This document shows, piece by piece, positions 30,141-40,801 of a stretch of DNA of 64,000 nt. The stretch's first letter is position 1. Each line of letters starts with the position of its first letter. The DNA is from Aedes albopictus (taxonomy: Eukaryota; Arthropoda; Insecta; Diptera; Culicidae), in NCBI RefSeq assembly GCF_035046485.1, contig NC_085137.1, positions 345,578,505 through 345,642,504 of the forward strand, written 5' to 3'. Under the pieces are notes generated by a model. That model searched no databases, was not told where the DNA came from, and saw only the letters and a program-made list of their open reading frames with translations. The position numbers and the translations under genes were made by a program.

Positions 30141-31707
30141 TTGGCCATGACCATTGCAAAAGTAAATTATATCTGCAAATACCGCATAATGAAAAACTTC
30201 CCCATCTTAGGGGTTCAACAAACAGTTTTACTATTCAAACTAAACTCTTCTTCCTCATAGAAACAGCTGAATAAATGTTTACCCGAATTTTTGAATTTAG
30301 TCTCACAAAACTTTTCAAAATCTTACAACGAGATGAACCTCTCTAGTAAATTAATCTCTTTAGTAGTCCGTACCACAATATTTAATTCTGTAGATAGAAA
30401 TCGGTTTTAATCACTATACTGATGCCGTGATTAATGAAATAGAACGAAAGGAGAGATAATAATTAGAGAATATCCCATAATAGATAAGGCACCGATAGAT
30501 TTGCATTAAATCATGGCTTGAAGCTATACGAAAAATATTAGCTGGTTGAATTTTCTGGAAGTATTTTTTTGATATTAATTTCCAAAAAAAAAACAACCCT
30601 AACGGAAAATACAATACAAATACAAATACTATTATCGTTTTATTTATTTATTTTTCTACAAAAAGGACCACCCTTATGCAAAACAAGTGAAGCACCCAAA
30701 CAAAAAAAATCAAAATTTAAAAAAGAAAATAAAAGATCTCAAGAAAGTGTAACATGCCAATAAAGCATCATGGTTTTAAACTATACAAAAATATGACAGG
30801 TAAATTTTCTGGAAATATTTTTTTGTTCTTAATTTCCATTTCGAAGAACCACCTTAATTAAAAATAAATGAGCCACCCTAATGAAATATTATATATATAC
30901 AACATTGAAAATGACTTACAGGTATATAAGAGATTTTTTAATACATATTTTTTAAATTTTTCTCCTTATTTTTTAAATTTTTCTACAAAAAGGACCACCC
31001 TAATGCAAAATAAGTGAACCAACGATGATATAAGACATGTTCCAGTACTATTGCTATGAATATTTCAGCAACAAAATTCAAATCCTCCATTTCAAATTCA
31101 TTTCACTCTCCCAACTCAAAAATTTTCTAAGTCCAAAAAGTCATTTTTTTTCAAAAAAAAAATTTTTGAGATAACACCAGATCTCGATGTTTCATGCACT
31201 TTTAAGGCATTTGGCATCAAAAAAAAAATTTCGATTTCGAAATTTTCATGTATCCCTACCTTGGGATATTTTTCGTGTTTCAAAACAGCCAAACTTTGAC
31301 CGCTTTGGGGCACCTCTTAGCGAAGTCCGATTGAGCTGAAATTTTGCATGGGGACTTTTTTTGAGGAGACGAAACTTCTGAGCACTACCCGTTTTTGAAA
31401 TTCGATGGTCAAATTTTTCCCATACATTCCATTGGCACCCTACACTGGCTATAACTTGAAAATGGTCAAACTTATCGCAGTTTTTTGACTCTTATTCGAA
31501 GGATTATTGAATTTTCTATCAAATGGCATCTTTGAATCGATTGGATTAGTTAAATAACTACGTTTTCTAGAGCAAATAGTTAAAAAGTAGTGTGTTTTAT
31601 TTAATTTTTGTCAATTATCTTTAAAAAATGCGTAATAAATTAAAATTCTTTCTTAGGCAAAAGTGTGGCCCCTGTTCCACTCTACAATTCGTTTTGACAC
31701 CAAACTT

Positions 31708-31932
31708 CTAGCTCTTATCGTTTTCTTGCAATTGCCTGTCCTGCACTTTTTTGACGAAAATAGAACAGCAGAACTATTTCGGTAGCTTCGGTAATCGATT
31801 CCACTGATGCTCAATACACCAATTGTCAAAAATTGGTGCAAAAGCTAAACAATGCAGTATAGCTGTATACAGCTGTTCTATTTTCGTCAAAAACTTACCG
31901 AACATTGTTACAGTATTCCAAATTAAGTGGGT
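31708..31932. mobile_element. TA-type MITE, copy 2 (inverse of 2107-2333)
   Basis: It has the same landmarks as the copy at 2107-2333 in opposite orientation: ATTGCCTGTC, TTTTTTGACGAAAATAGAAC and GGTAGCTTCGGTAATCGATT, ending ATTAAGTGG. It is more diverged, and the TA flanks are not clean. It is non-coding; the frame at 31823-32044 only overlaps it. Confidence 0.6.
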
Positions 31933-33300
31933 TGTTTTGTTTACGACGGTTTTAAAAAAACGCGATTTTTTTAGGATGGACCGCGTAAAAAAACCAGTGT
32001 ATTTGGAAACTGGCTTGTATTGCAGATATGTAGTACTATTCTAAATGTAGAGGAAATAGAACTTTTAAATTGTAGACGTGTCGTGTCTCGTAATCTTGAA
32101 GTTTATAACTAGTCATTACAAGCGATCCCAAGGCAAGAAAGGTAAAACTTTCAAACAATTCACCTCTAAACGAAGGTATCACCTGTTCATCAACTCCCCA
32201 AAGATGTGTAGGTATTGAATCCTTTTTCAGTGAACTCTAATCGGCCGTTTCTCCGTAGGTAAACACAATCACACAATCGCTCTTGCTAATGTTTATTTAA
32301 TTTAAACGACCCAATTTGCCGGGGAAAACCCTTAGGAGAAGCCACCGACGACGACGGCGCCACCGCCAAAAAACGTCCATCGGAGAGCCATTTTCGGGAT
32401 CATTTAAAGGGCAATTTTCTAGACACAGGCCCCCAAAAGGATTAGCATGTGGTCTATTTGGGTCTTTCGGTTTTGTCTTTCGGATTGGGGAAGCAACAGT
32501 CGCCGCAAAACCGACGACGCCAAAGCTGACCATAAAAAGGGAACGAAACTTTATTGCTCCATTTGAAACAATGATGCTGTGCTGCGGAGCGCATGGATGC
32601 CCCAGCCGACGCGACGGGGGTGGCTTGGCGAGGTCCTTTGTGTATGAATATTTTAGCGTTTATTCCCCGAGAGGAGCTATATTGGAGGTTTGAAGTGGTG
32701 GCCGAGCTGGATCGATAAAAATAGTTGAAGACGCAATTTTCTCTGGTTTCGGAATTTTTCCGACGTGGGTGAGTGATGATGGTCTCCTTCGCTGGTAGAT
32801 TGGGAAGAAGGGGGTACTGTGGTATCTGTGAAGCAAAATTTATTGCAGCAAAGAGCAAATTTGGGTCATCCTTCCGAAGGGAAAGCAATTTAATCACACA
32901 GCAACCCTCCAGAAAGATGGGAAATTCTTTGGCGTGCTCTTGATTTACGACAGTCGGGCACGTCATTTAGTCATCATAGTCTCTTTGACAGGCCTAACCG
33001 TTGGGGGACGTAGTTTTTGGAGCGAAAAACGATTAATTAAGGGTGCATAAATTCTCATCATTAGACTGTTTTTTTTTTGGGTAGTGTATATCAACCAAGG
33101 CGGTGAATTGACGCAAAAGAACTTTAATGAAAGAGGTCACCCAATAAAGAGCGTTCTTGAGATAAGATGTAAAAAAAAATCACTGTAATATGATCATTTC
33201 CATCAGTATCATCTTGCTTCCTGGTGGTTGAACGAGATCACCCACGTGTTCGATCCGTCACAGTTTTTCAAGCTCTTGACGTGGAAAGACAGGTTGTTGG
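31933..33300. other. Non-repetitive island, no confident gene
   Basis: 32220-33000 is balanced in composition, with a GACGACGACGGCGCCACC stretch near 32345. Overlapping frames occur on both strands (32316-32693 plus, 125 codons; 32454-32966 minus, 170 codons), neither with a motif I know. The arginine-rich start of the plus frame comes from the trinucleotide stretch. It may be unique intronic or regulatory DNA. Confidence 0.35.
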
Positions 33301-33800
33301 CCAAACAATTGCATTATGATTCATAATGCAACCCAAATAAGTTGCATTATGAATCATAATGCAACTGATTTTCATAGTGAGAAAAAGTAGGCCGTAGTAT
33401 CACTACTAAAACGGCAAGTATAAAATGGAATATTATAGAGCCAAGTTGCAAAAATATGTTTATGCAATTCAGTATCATAATATCCATTTTATAGGACTCA
33501 TTTTGGTATCATAATGTCCAATTTTTCCGAACTGGTTCATTATGCAACTGAAATGCATAATGAAAAATAGTTGCATAATGTTCATAATGCAACTCATTTG
33601 GGTTGCATTATGAACCTGATGCAACTCAAATGAGTTGTATAATGAAAAAATCATTGCATAAAATTTTGTATGGAATTCGTTGCAAAACTCGATTTTTTCA
33701 GCACTCTTCATATTTATCCAACTCGGCAAGCCTCGTTGGATAAATGTACGACTCGAGCTGAAAAAATCAACTTTTTGCAACTTGTTACATAATTAACTAT
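33301..33800. repeat. Cluster of TTGCATTATG palindromes
   Basis: TTGCATTATG or its complement CATAATGCAA occurs repeatedly from 33309 to 33660, often as adjacent inverted pairs. At 33340-33364 GTTGCATTATGAATCATAATGCAAC can fold on itself. A further hairpin at 33713-33746 pairs TTTATCCAAC with GTTGGATAAA. The block is probably a compound foldback MITE, and its borders are unclear. The 101-codon minus-strand frame (33475-33780) lies wholly in it and is not a gene. Confidence 0.6.
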
Positions 33801-34132
33801 TACATGACTCGTAAGATTTTTTAAACCACCTTTCCCCCCATAACTTCTTACAGCAAGTTTGAGGTTCCGCCAGGAAGTTCCTTTTGAGATCCTTACTAAA
33901 GGCAAAGATTTTTATTTATTATATTTGCTAAAGGCAAACTTCTTTAAAGGTTTCTAGGATAAACGACGAATGAAGTAGATAGTTTCTACGACATCATCTA
34001 AATCACTTCTCTAGCCAGACACCATGAAGGTTGGACGGTTGCCTACCCATGTAAAGTAATTCAAGATGTGTACTGCTTATTTATTCTATCAAACTGGATG
34101 CTCCAAAACTTATGCCTGAACTGCCTCACCCC

Positions 34133-34296
34133 ACGTCTTCACTAGACAGAAATGTCTTACCATTTTGCTGCCAGAAAGATAAAACGTAGCAGAAATGATC
34201 AACACCGCTGTTTTCCATGCAAACAGCGAGAGAACATTTCTGTCTTGACACATCTGTCCAGCAAAATGGCAAGACATTTCTGTCTAGTGGAGACGT
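34133..34296. mobile_element. 164-bp MITE (ACGTCTTCACTAGACAG ends)
   Basis: The left arm ACGTCTTCACTAGACAGAAA continues TGTCTTACCATTTTGCTG. The right arm is its complement with two differences (CAGCAAAATGGCAAGACA, TTTCTGTCTAGTGGAGACGT). The loop carries a second short inverted pair near GCTGTTTTCCATGCAAACAGC. It is non-coding. Confidence 0.8.
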
Positions 34297-35930
34297 CGCG
34301 TCAGAAGATGCGGTGAGTATTACCACCACTACCAACACTCAGCGGAAGGACAGTGTCTAGGGAATGGTTCATCGTGCACTAAATTAACCGAACAATATAC
34401 TTATTTCCTGTTAGGGTTTCCAACTGATATGTCAATTACGCGCTGATACATAAATACATATCTGATAGAGAGATGAGTATAGCAGCGATTGCGTTGTTGA
34501 CAAGCACACTTGCTCGAGGCATGACACGCGAGTTTGACATATCATTTTTAATGAAAGTAGGTAGTAATCTCCGAGTTGATATGGCTACGAATGTAAAGTT
34601 TCTCCATTCTTTAATATTTCACCTGCCGCACAAGCTCTGTACATGGAAATAAAACGCTTTAGGGATACAAATAGGTAACTGCAACGGACAGGAAGAACTT
34701 TTTCAATTTTTGAGTTGTCCACCAACCACTCAAGCCAACCAATTTGAAGGCGAAAGAAAGTGAAGTACCCCTGACTCCTGAATACTGCACCCAGAAACCG
34801 TTCCTTAACCCAATCCATTTGTGCATCGATGCCCAAGGGCCAAACAACTAACAACAAGAACAACGATAGTAGTACCTACTACTAGCAGAAAGCAGAGATA
34901 AAGTTGAAATGGAATTGCTAATGGAGTAATGCAAAATTGAAAACGGTGTTGCCTAGCGAGCTCCTGGTCCTCTATCTGGTCACAATATCTAGCCGGAGAG
35001 AGTCCTTGCTTGGACCGAGACAGCTTATTATATTTGGGCTGAGTGTCCTGCAGGACAAAAACAATCTCGTATACTGCCGTTTTGATAATGTACTAGATTT
35101 TCCGTGTGATACCATCTCTGGCAAATTGATTTCGCTTTTGTTCTTGCCGTGGCACGGTCGTAACGGTGGACTCCCGTCTAGACACTTTTATTATTGCCCT
35201 CAGGATGGATCAGCACTCGCCAGAAAATGAAATGTATGCGGCACTGCCAGCGTTTTTCTCGATTAAATGCAGTTTACCACTCAAGTGAGAAGTAATATTG
35301 CTTTCTGGGTGATGACGCTGGGAATGGGGACGATTGCTGTTGAACTTTCCCACTGAATTTCAACACTGAGAACAATGTAAAACGGCTGTCGACGAGCTGT
35401 CACTCGGAGCTAAGAAAGAGCAGAAGAACTTTTCTCCCACTTCCCTAAGTACTTATCGATGAGTTTTTACATTGGGTACGTTCGGCATTTGCTTTACATG
35501 CTTTGTCGGTACCTAACAAGTGCGCTTGCAAGGGAAGCTTTTGTAACACGATATGGCCTCAAGTGGGAGATTTCCGATTGGGTCATTTGATAGCAAAGCG
35601 TTTAGTGAAGAATGGAATGCAAATGAGCAATGAGATGTAACTGGGGAAGTTTCAACATTGTTGCAAGCTGGAGATGTATTCAATGAAATGATTTCAGCTT
35701 CTCTGGCGTTTTGTTTTAACTGGAACAGAGTGTGCTTCTCAGTTTAGTATTCTTCAAGCACTCCCACAGCTGTTGACTAAAAGCTTTCTCTGCCAATTGA
35801 CCATTTTTTACTCGTCTATCATATGGGCGTTCACGAAGATATTCTGGGCCATGAGAAATCAAATTAGGAAAACTGCTACGACAAAAAATAGGTCGTACTA
35901 TCCAAGTAACACTTCAATTTTTGGTCAATT
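34297..35930. other. Non-repetitive island, no confident gene
   Basis: Composition is balanced and repeat signatures are missing. Frames at 34585-34863 minus (92 codons) and 34937-35230 plus (97 codons) have no recognised motif and no supporting context. I see nothing more specific; the island may be unique intron or intergenic sequence. Confidence 0.35.
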
Positions 35931-35936
35931 TGATAT

Positions 35937-36273
35937 GGTGTTCGGCCATTTGGCCGAATGCCATCTGGCCGAATGGTCGTTTGGTCGAATCCCGTTTGGC
36001 CGAATTATGTTCAAAAGAGGAAGTTTTTGACATTCCAACTACCAATATGATCATCAGAAATAGCTCCTTCTTTTAATCATAGGTTATTCTTTTTAGTTTT
36101 GACATTCAGGGATGAGTTGGCGTTGAACCTGTCAATATTTTTTCAAAGTTTTTTCCTTCTTTGAATCATAGGCTGTTCTTTCGAGTTATATTGATGCGAG
36201 GAATAGTAACATGGTCACTTAAGTTCATCATTTATTTTCGGCCAAACGGCATTCGGCCAAATGACCCGGAACA
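35937..36273. mobile_element. MITE built from TTTGGCCGAA repeats
   Basis: The left end has TTCGGCCATTTGGCCGAATG and then CATCTGGCCGAATGGTCG, and the right end is the complement (CGGCCAAACGGCATTCGGCC). TTTGGCCGAA is itself nearly palindromic and repeats four or five times on the left. The AT-rich middle includes a repeated AATCATAGG(T/C)T(A/G)TTCTTT motif. Elements of this look are frequent in mosquito DNA as I know it. Confidence 0.65.
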
Positions 36274-36399
36274 ATTTCATATAACAGCAACAATTGCTGA
36301 AGTACCAACAGTAGATATGTAACAACAGCAACTACGCGATGAACTATCGCTCCACATGGCCACAGCAGTCACGCAGTTCCGTGGGACAGACCCTGTGCC

Positions 36400-36650
36400 C
36401 GGCTCTGACTACAAAAATAACGAAATCGGCTGATATCGGCTGAGGCGGATAACTAAGTTATATCACTTTGATAATAAACTATATTATCGGTATTATCATT
36501 TTGTTATTTTTGTTATCACCTTTTCCAATTGATGATAATCAGATGATAACAATTTTAGTTATCAACAATTTTGGTCTATCACGAGAGCATAAAAATAATA
36601 AATGATAACAGAATATGTTATCAGTTTCCAAACGAACGTGTAAAAGCTTT
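36400..36650. repeat. TTATCA/TGATAA-rich self-complementary stretch
   Basis: GATAATAA, TTATCATTTTG, TGATAATCAGATGATAAC and TTATCAACAA alternate on both strands, so the DNA can fold in many ways. It resembles the interiors of the TTATAACA-rich elements at 5429 and 25619, but I could not define paired ends. Confidence 0.4.
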
Positions 36651-36959
36651 CCTAAAACTGAGGGTCTGGTGGACCTCGAATCTAAAAATATGTAGATTCC
36701 GCTTCCCATCTTTAACCTTCATCCAGCCAACGTAAATTTTCCACCTTCGGAAAAGCACAAAAATGATCATAACTTTTTTGTTTTTCGATGAATTTTGATG
36801 AAATTTTCACAACTTCCCGAAAAACTCTTCTAGTTTATGATGCCGGGGACATGGGTACCTGGTCCACATGGTTCCGGAGTTATTTCGGATTGTCTTAAGG
36901 TACCAAAATTGGCCACATACTTTGCGTAACGTATATCTCAATATCCCGATGAGATACAA

Positions 36960-37790
36960 GTATAGCGTCTTCGGCGAATTTGTTCAGCAGGTTAAGAACT
37001 AACTGGCAACGGTAACGCAATTCGGCCGCTAGGCGGCGCCAGTGTCAAAAATGTACAAACTCTCATATCTCAGAAACCTGATAAGATAGACTGATGCTGT
37101 CTTCGGCAAAATTCTTCAGCAAGGTCAGAACTAGCTGATAGTAAAGTCTTTGTTTTGGGATTTATCCGCTAGGTGGCGCATTGTGTCTGAAAAATTCAAA
37201 CACGTTTATCTCGATACCCTAATGAGGTACAATCATGCGGTTTTCAGCAAAATTGTTCAGCAGGCTAAGAACTATCTAGCAATGGCGTCTTGGGTTCGAG
37301 AATCGTCCGCGGCGCCAGGGTAAAAAATCTTCAAACTTCCATATCTCAGAATCCTGATAAGATAGAATGATGCCGTCTTCAACAAAGTTCTTCAGCAAGC
37401 TAGAAGCTGTCTGATAGTTGAGTCTTTGATTCGTGATTTATTCGCTTACTGTAATAAGCTAAAAGCATGGTGTTTTTTGTAAAATTGTTCGGCAGGTTGA
37501 GATCTTTCCGGCAATGGCGACGCTAGGTGACACCAGCAATCAAAACATTCAAACTATTTCATCTCAAAAATCGGAAAACGTCCAGCAAATTGTTCCGAAA
37601 TTTTAAAGGAAGTAAGACGTATCTGCTATCCTTGGATTTAATATTATTCGATAGGTTCCGTCTAGTATTAAGAAAATATTTGTGTGAACACCTTAATGAA
37701 CAAGAAGTATTCCATTTTCAGCATAGTTCTTCAGCAAGCTAAGAGCCATTTGGCAGGATAGTAAACGGTCGAGTACGGTGGTACAAGAGG
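36960..37790. repeat. ~137-bp tandem repeat with alternating A/B units
   Basis: The motif TTCRGCRAA..TTCAGCA recurs at 36968, 37101, 37241, 37376, 37472 and about 37719. The first, third and fifth copies read TTGTTC(A/G)GCAGG, and the second, fourth and sixth read TTCTTCAGCAAG. The basic period is about 137 bp and the higher-order period about 274 bp; the later units are shortened or stretched. Each unit also carries CGCTAGG(C/T)GGCGC-like and ATATCTCAGAA..CTGATAAGATAGA phrases. Confidence 0.65.
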
Positions 37791-37860
37791 CAATACTTTA
37801 ACACCGTCTTTGACCCCCTGCAGACAAATTTTGTCGCCCTACAATATTGCTTTATTTGCG

Positions 37861-38800
37861 CTTTTTTTCTTCCGGGAATGTCTTCGGGAATTTCTACAGG
37901 AACTCTTCCGGGAATTTTTCCACGAATTTTTCCGGGAATTCCACCGGTAATTTATCCAAGAATTCCACTGGGAATTCCTCAAGAACTGTTTCCAGGAATT
38001 TCTTCAGGAATATCTTCCGGGAATTCTACTAGGACACCCTCCAGATGTTTCTCCGGGAAATCCTCCAGGAATTCCTCCGGGGATTCCTCCGGAAATTTCC
38101 CCAGGATTGCATCTAGGACTCCTATTAGGAACTCCTTCATGAATTCCTTCGGCAATTTCTGCATGGATTCTTCTAGGTTTTTTCCAGGTATTCCTCCAGA
38201 CTTTTTTTTTCCAAAATTTTCTCCGGAAAGTTCACTGAGAATTTTCCCAGGAATTTGTCCATGAGTGCTTCCGGGAATTCCTCCATGAACTCCTCCGTGA
38301 ATTTCTTCAGGAATTCTTCCGGGGTGTTCTATAGGAATTCCTCCAAGAACTTCTCTAAGAATTTCTCCGGGAATTTTTCCAGGAGTTTCCCCAGGAATAT
38401 ATCCAGGAATTTTCTAAGAAAACTGTCGGTGTTTTTTTAAAGAAAATCCTCTGGAAATTTCTCCAGGAATCTCTTCAGGAAGTCTTCCGTGATTTTTTTT
38501 CTCACAAAACCCTCGAGAATTTCTCCCGGAATTTCTCCAGGAAATCCTCCAGGAATTGTTTTGGGGATTTTCTTCTGAAAATCTTCCAGAAAATCCTCCA
38601 GGAATTCCTCCGGGGACTCTTCTGAAATTCCTCCGGGAATTTTTAAAGAATATCTTCAGGATTTTCTTAGGAAATCCTCTGGGAATTCTACCAAGTATTT
38701 CTCAGAGAATCCCTCTAGGATTTCCTCAGGAAATTTCTCTATGAATGCCTCCGGTAATTTCTCCAGCAATTCCTCTGGAAAATTCTTTATGGAATCCTCT
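37861..38800. repeat. GGGAATTCCTCC tract, first orientation
   Basis: Units such as TTCCGGGAATTCCTCC and AGGAATTTCTCC repeat about every 15 or 30 bp, imperfectly. The 15-bp phase keeps frames open and gives low-complexity peptides (SSGNS, NFSGN, GIPPGI). The frame at 37878-38264 (128 codons) is one of these. Near 38800 the tract turns into its reverse complement. Confidence 0.7.
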
Positions 38801-39910
38801 TTCCCCGAAAAGAAATTCCACAAAGGAAATTCCTAGAAAAATCTCTGGATGAATCCGCTGGGGCAATTCCTGGAGGAGTCCCCGGGAGAATTCCTGGAGA
38901 AATACCCGAAAGAATTCCTGGAAATAACCCCGGAAAAAGTCCTGGCGAAATTACTGAAGGAATCACCGGAGGAATTGCTGATGGGAGTCTTAGAAGAATC
39001 CTCGGAGAAATTCCTTGAGGGAATTGTAAAGAAATTCCTAGTGAAATTCCAGGAAAAACTTTGGAAAGATTTTCTGAAGAAATCCCTAATGGAGTTTCTG
39101 GAGAAATTCCTAGTGGAATTTCTGGAGAAATTCCAATGAGAATTTCCAAAGACATTCCCGGAGAAATTCCCGGAGAAATTCCCGACGGAATTCCTGGAGA
39201 AAGCAAAGGAGGAATTCCAAGAGAAATTCTCAGTGTTTTCTTAAAAAAAAGTCACGGAAGACTTCCTGAAGAAAGACTTCCTGCACGCTCAGAAAACCGT
39301 TCTGATAAACGTGAACAAACAAACGCAAATATGAGAACAAGCAAATATACACCGTAAACTGGAACTAGTTCCATCTGTCAATATGAGCGTTCTGGAAAAC
39401 GTGAAATCTAGTTCACGGTGTATATTTCTTATTGTTGTTATCGTTGCTATGCATAGTTCCCGTTTGTTCCCGTTGCCGTGATTGGGAGTGCACGTATATC
39501 GGAACGGATTTTTTTGCGTGTGGAGAAATTCCAAGTGGATTTAAAAAAACCGGAAGTCTCCTGAAGAAATTCCCGGAGGAATTCCTGGAAAAAAATCTGG
39601 AGGATTTTCCGGACAATTGAATAAATTTCCGAAGGATTTCCCGGAGACATTCCCGGAGGTATTCCTGGAGGAACTCCTAGAAAAATTCTCGGAGAAATTC
39701 TTGAAAGAATTACTGAGCAAAATCCCGGATCAATTCCCGGAGGAACTCATGGAGGTATTCCTGGGAAAATTCTCTGAGGAAATCCGGAGGAATTCCTGGA
39801 GAACTCCTGGAGAAATTTCCAGAAGAATTCCTGGGGAAATTACCGAAGGAATTCCTGAAGGAATCTCCGGAAGAATTCCCGGAGACATTTCCAGAGTAGT
39901 TTCTAGAGAA
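38801..39910. repeat. GGGAATTCCTCC tract, mirrored orientation
   Basis: Here the units read GGAGAAATTCCTGGAGG and GAATTCCCGGAG, the complement of the left half. Without the MITE at 39298-39506 this half is about 900 bp, close to the ~940 bp of the left half. Frames such as 38849-39139, 39617-39931 and 38787-39206 minus are artefacts of the 15-bp phase. Confidence 0.65.
39298..39506. mobile_element. ~209-bp MITE in the mirrored tract
   Basis: CGTTCTGATAAACGTGAAC on the left pairs with the flipped right end CGTTCCGATATACGTGCAC. Further in, AAATATACACCGTAAACT pairs with AGTTCACGGTGTATATTT. The GC and motif content break sharply with the surrounding tract, and the tract resumes at once on the other side. 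Confidence 0.7.
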
Positions 39911-40052
39911 ATAGAGATTTATAAGACCTAGCGCATCAATCATACCAAAATATTCCTAAATAATGAACGCAGTGGTTTAAAGGCTTTACAGATGAGGAAG
40001 CCAAAAAAAATAAAATAAAAAAATATATTTAAATGTTGTAAATAACTCATTA

Positions 40053-40214
40053 TGGCGATTCACTAAACAGCGTAAACTGTTGATTAAATATTATCCTGAT
40101 TAGAAGTCGCGATCGTCAAAGCAATATTTTATTATTTCATTAACAATTTCTTAAAATAATTCAATATGTAATCAAAAAATCATGGCATATGCAATTATTA
40201 ACATTGAATCCCCT
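40053..40214. mobile_element. ~160-bp MITE (GGCGATTCACTAAACAGC ends), copy 1
   Basis: The left end GGCGATTCACTAAACAGC and right end TTGAATCCCCTA are partly complementary. The interior ATTATCCTGATTAGAAGTCG matches the flipped copy at 56338-56476 (ATTATTCCGATTAAATGTCG). It is non-coding, and this copy is the more decayed of the two. Confidence 0.55.
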
Positions 40215-40640
40215 AATTGTAATCTTCTGTTGTGATTATATTGAATTGAAGAAAAGAAAAGGTGGGAGCATTCCAATGAAACATCCCAGTAGTAATTTGA
40301 GAAATAATCCTGGAAGGAAATCGAAGAAGAGTTTTGTATAGATAAAATTCTAAAAGCCTTTGTTTTAACCTTTTTTTGCAAAGTTTTAAATAAAAGATGT
40401 GGGACTTCGAAACCTTAAACTATAACTTACAAATTTGAATCGAGTGAAATACGTACCTGAAAAGATAGAACAATATTGATTAGTATTAAAATGTCTTATC
40501 AAATACAAATCATTTGTTTATTATTAAAACTGCATTGATGACATTTTTTCTGTTTTTTTTTAATTAATATGAAAATTTGGTTCAAAGTTTCTGAAATCTC
40601 AGAAAATCCCTAAGGGTTCAAACTTTACTTGCATTAACTA

Positions 40641-40801
40641 CACAGCGCAACATTTTTTTGCCTCAAATTGAGGTATAGCTCAAAATTGTGACGTGCTGGA
40701 ACAAATCTGAGCCCGGATTCGGATTCAGCGGCCCAAAATCTCTCAGAGACACATAAGTTTGCTCTTGAAACAGACCAGTAGTTAATTTTTGTTACGCTGT
40801 G
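40641..40801. mobile_element. 161-bp CACAGCG-ended MITE
   Basis: CACAGCGCAAC is mirrored by GTTACGCTGTG. The interior (ATTGAGGTATAGCTCAAAAT, GAGCCCGGATTCGGATTCAG) equals the arm of the 1.4-kb element at 28174-29561, so this looks like a short deletion derivative of that family. It is non-coding. Confidence 0.75.

Larger units (their letters stand above)
26930..31443. mobile_element. 4.5-kb foldback element with 9-bp target duplication
   Basis: TAGGGTGCCAATG at 26930 is mirrored by CATTGGCACCCTA ending 31442. Arms of at least ~750 bp pair in reverse (26930-27650 with about 30740-31442). ACTGGCTAT is duplicated at 26921-26929 and 31444-31452. Long arms plus a 9-bp duplication fit foldback or Mutator-like (MULE) elements; no transposase remains. 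The two arms encode near-identical 65-codon frames (27047-27244 plus and 31116-31313 minus), most simply an effect of arm similarity. Smaller inverted-repeat elements are nested at 27655, 28174 and 29781. Confidence 0.8.

Noticed and set aside
27047..31313. A conserved 65-aa protein encoded twice (27047-27244 and 31116-31313)
   Set aside because: The frames lie in the matching arms of the foldback element. Their similarity follows from the DNA arms, and the sequence has no domain character.
32316..32966. Arginine-rich 125-codon plus frame and 170-codon minus frame
   Set aside because: They overlap on opposite strands, have no recognised domain, and the arginine run comes from a GACGACGACGG stretch.
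37847..39931. Low-complexity proteins (G/N/S-, I/P- or E/L-rich frames up to 139 codons)
   Set aside because: They come from the 15-bp phase of a degenerate DNA repeat, occur in several frames on both strands, and have no independent start or context.
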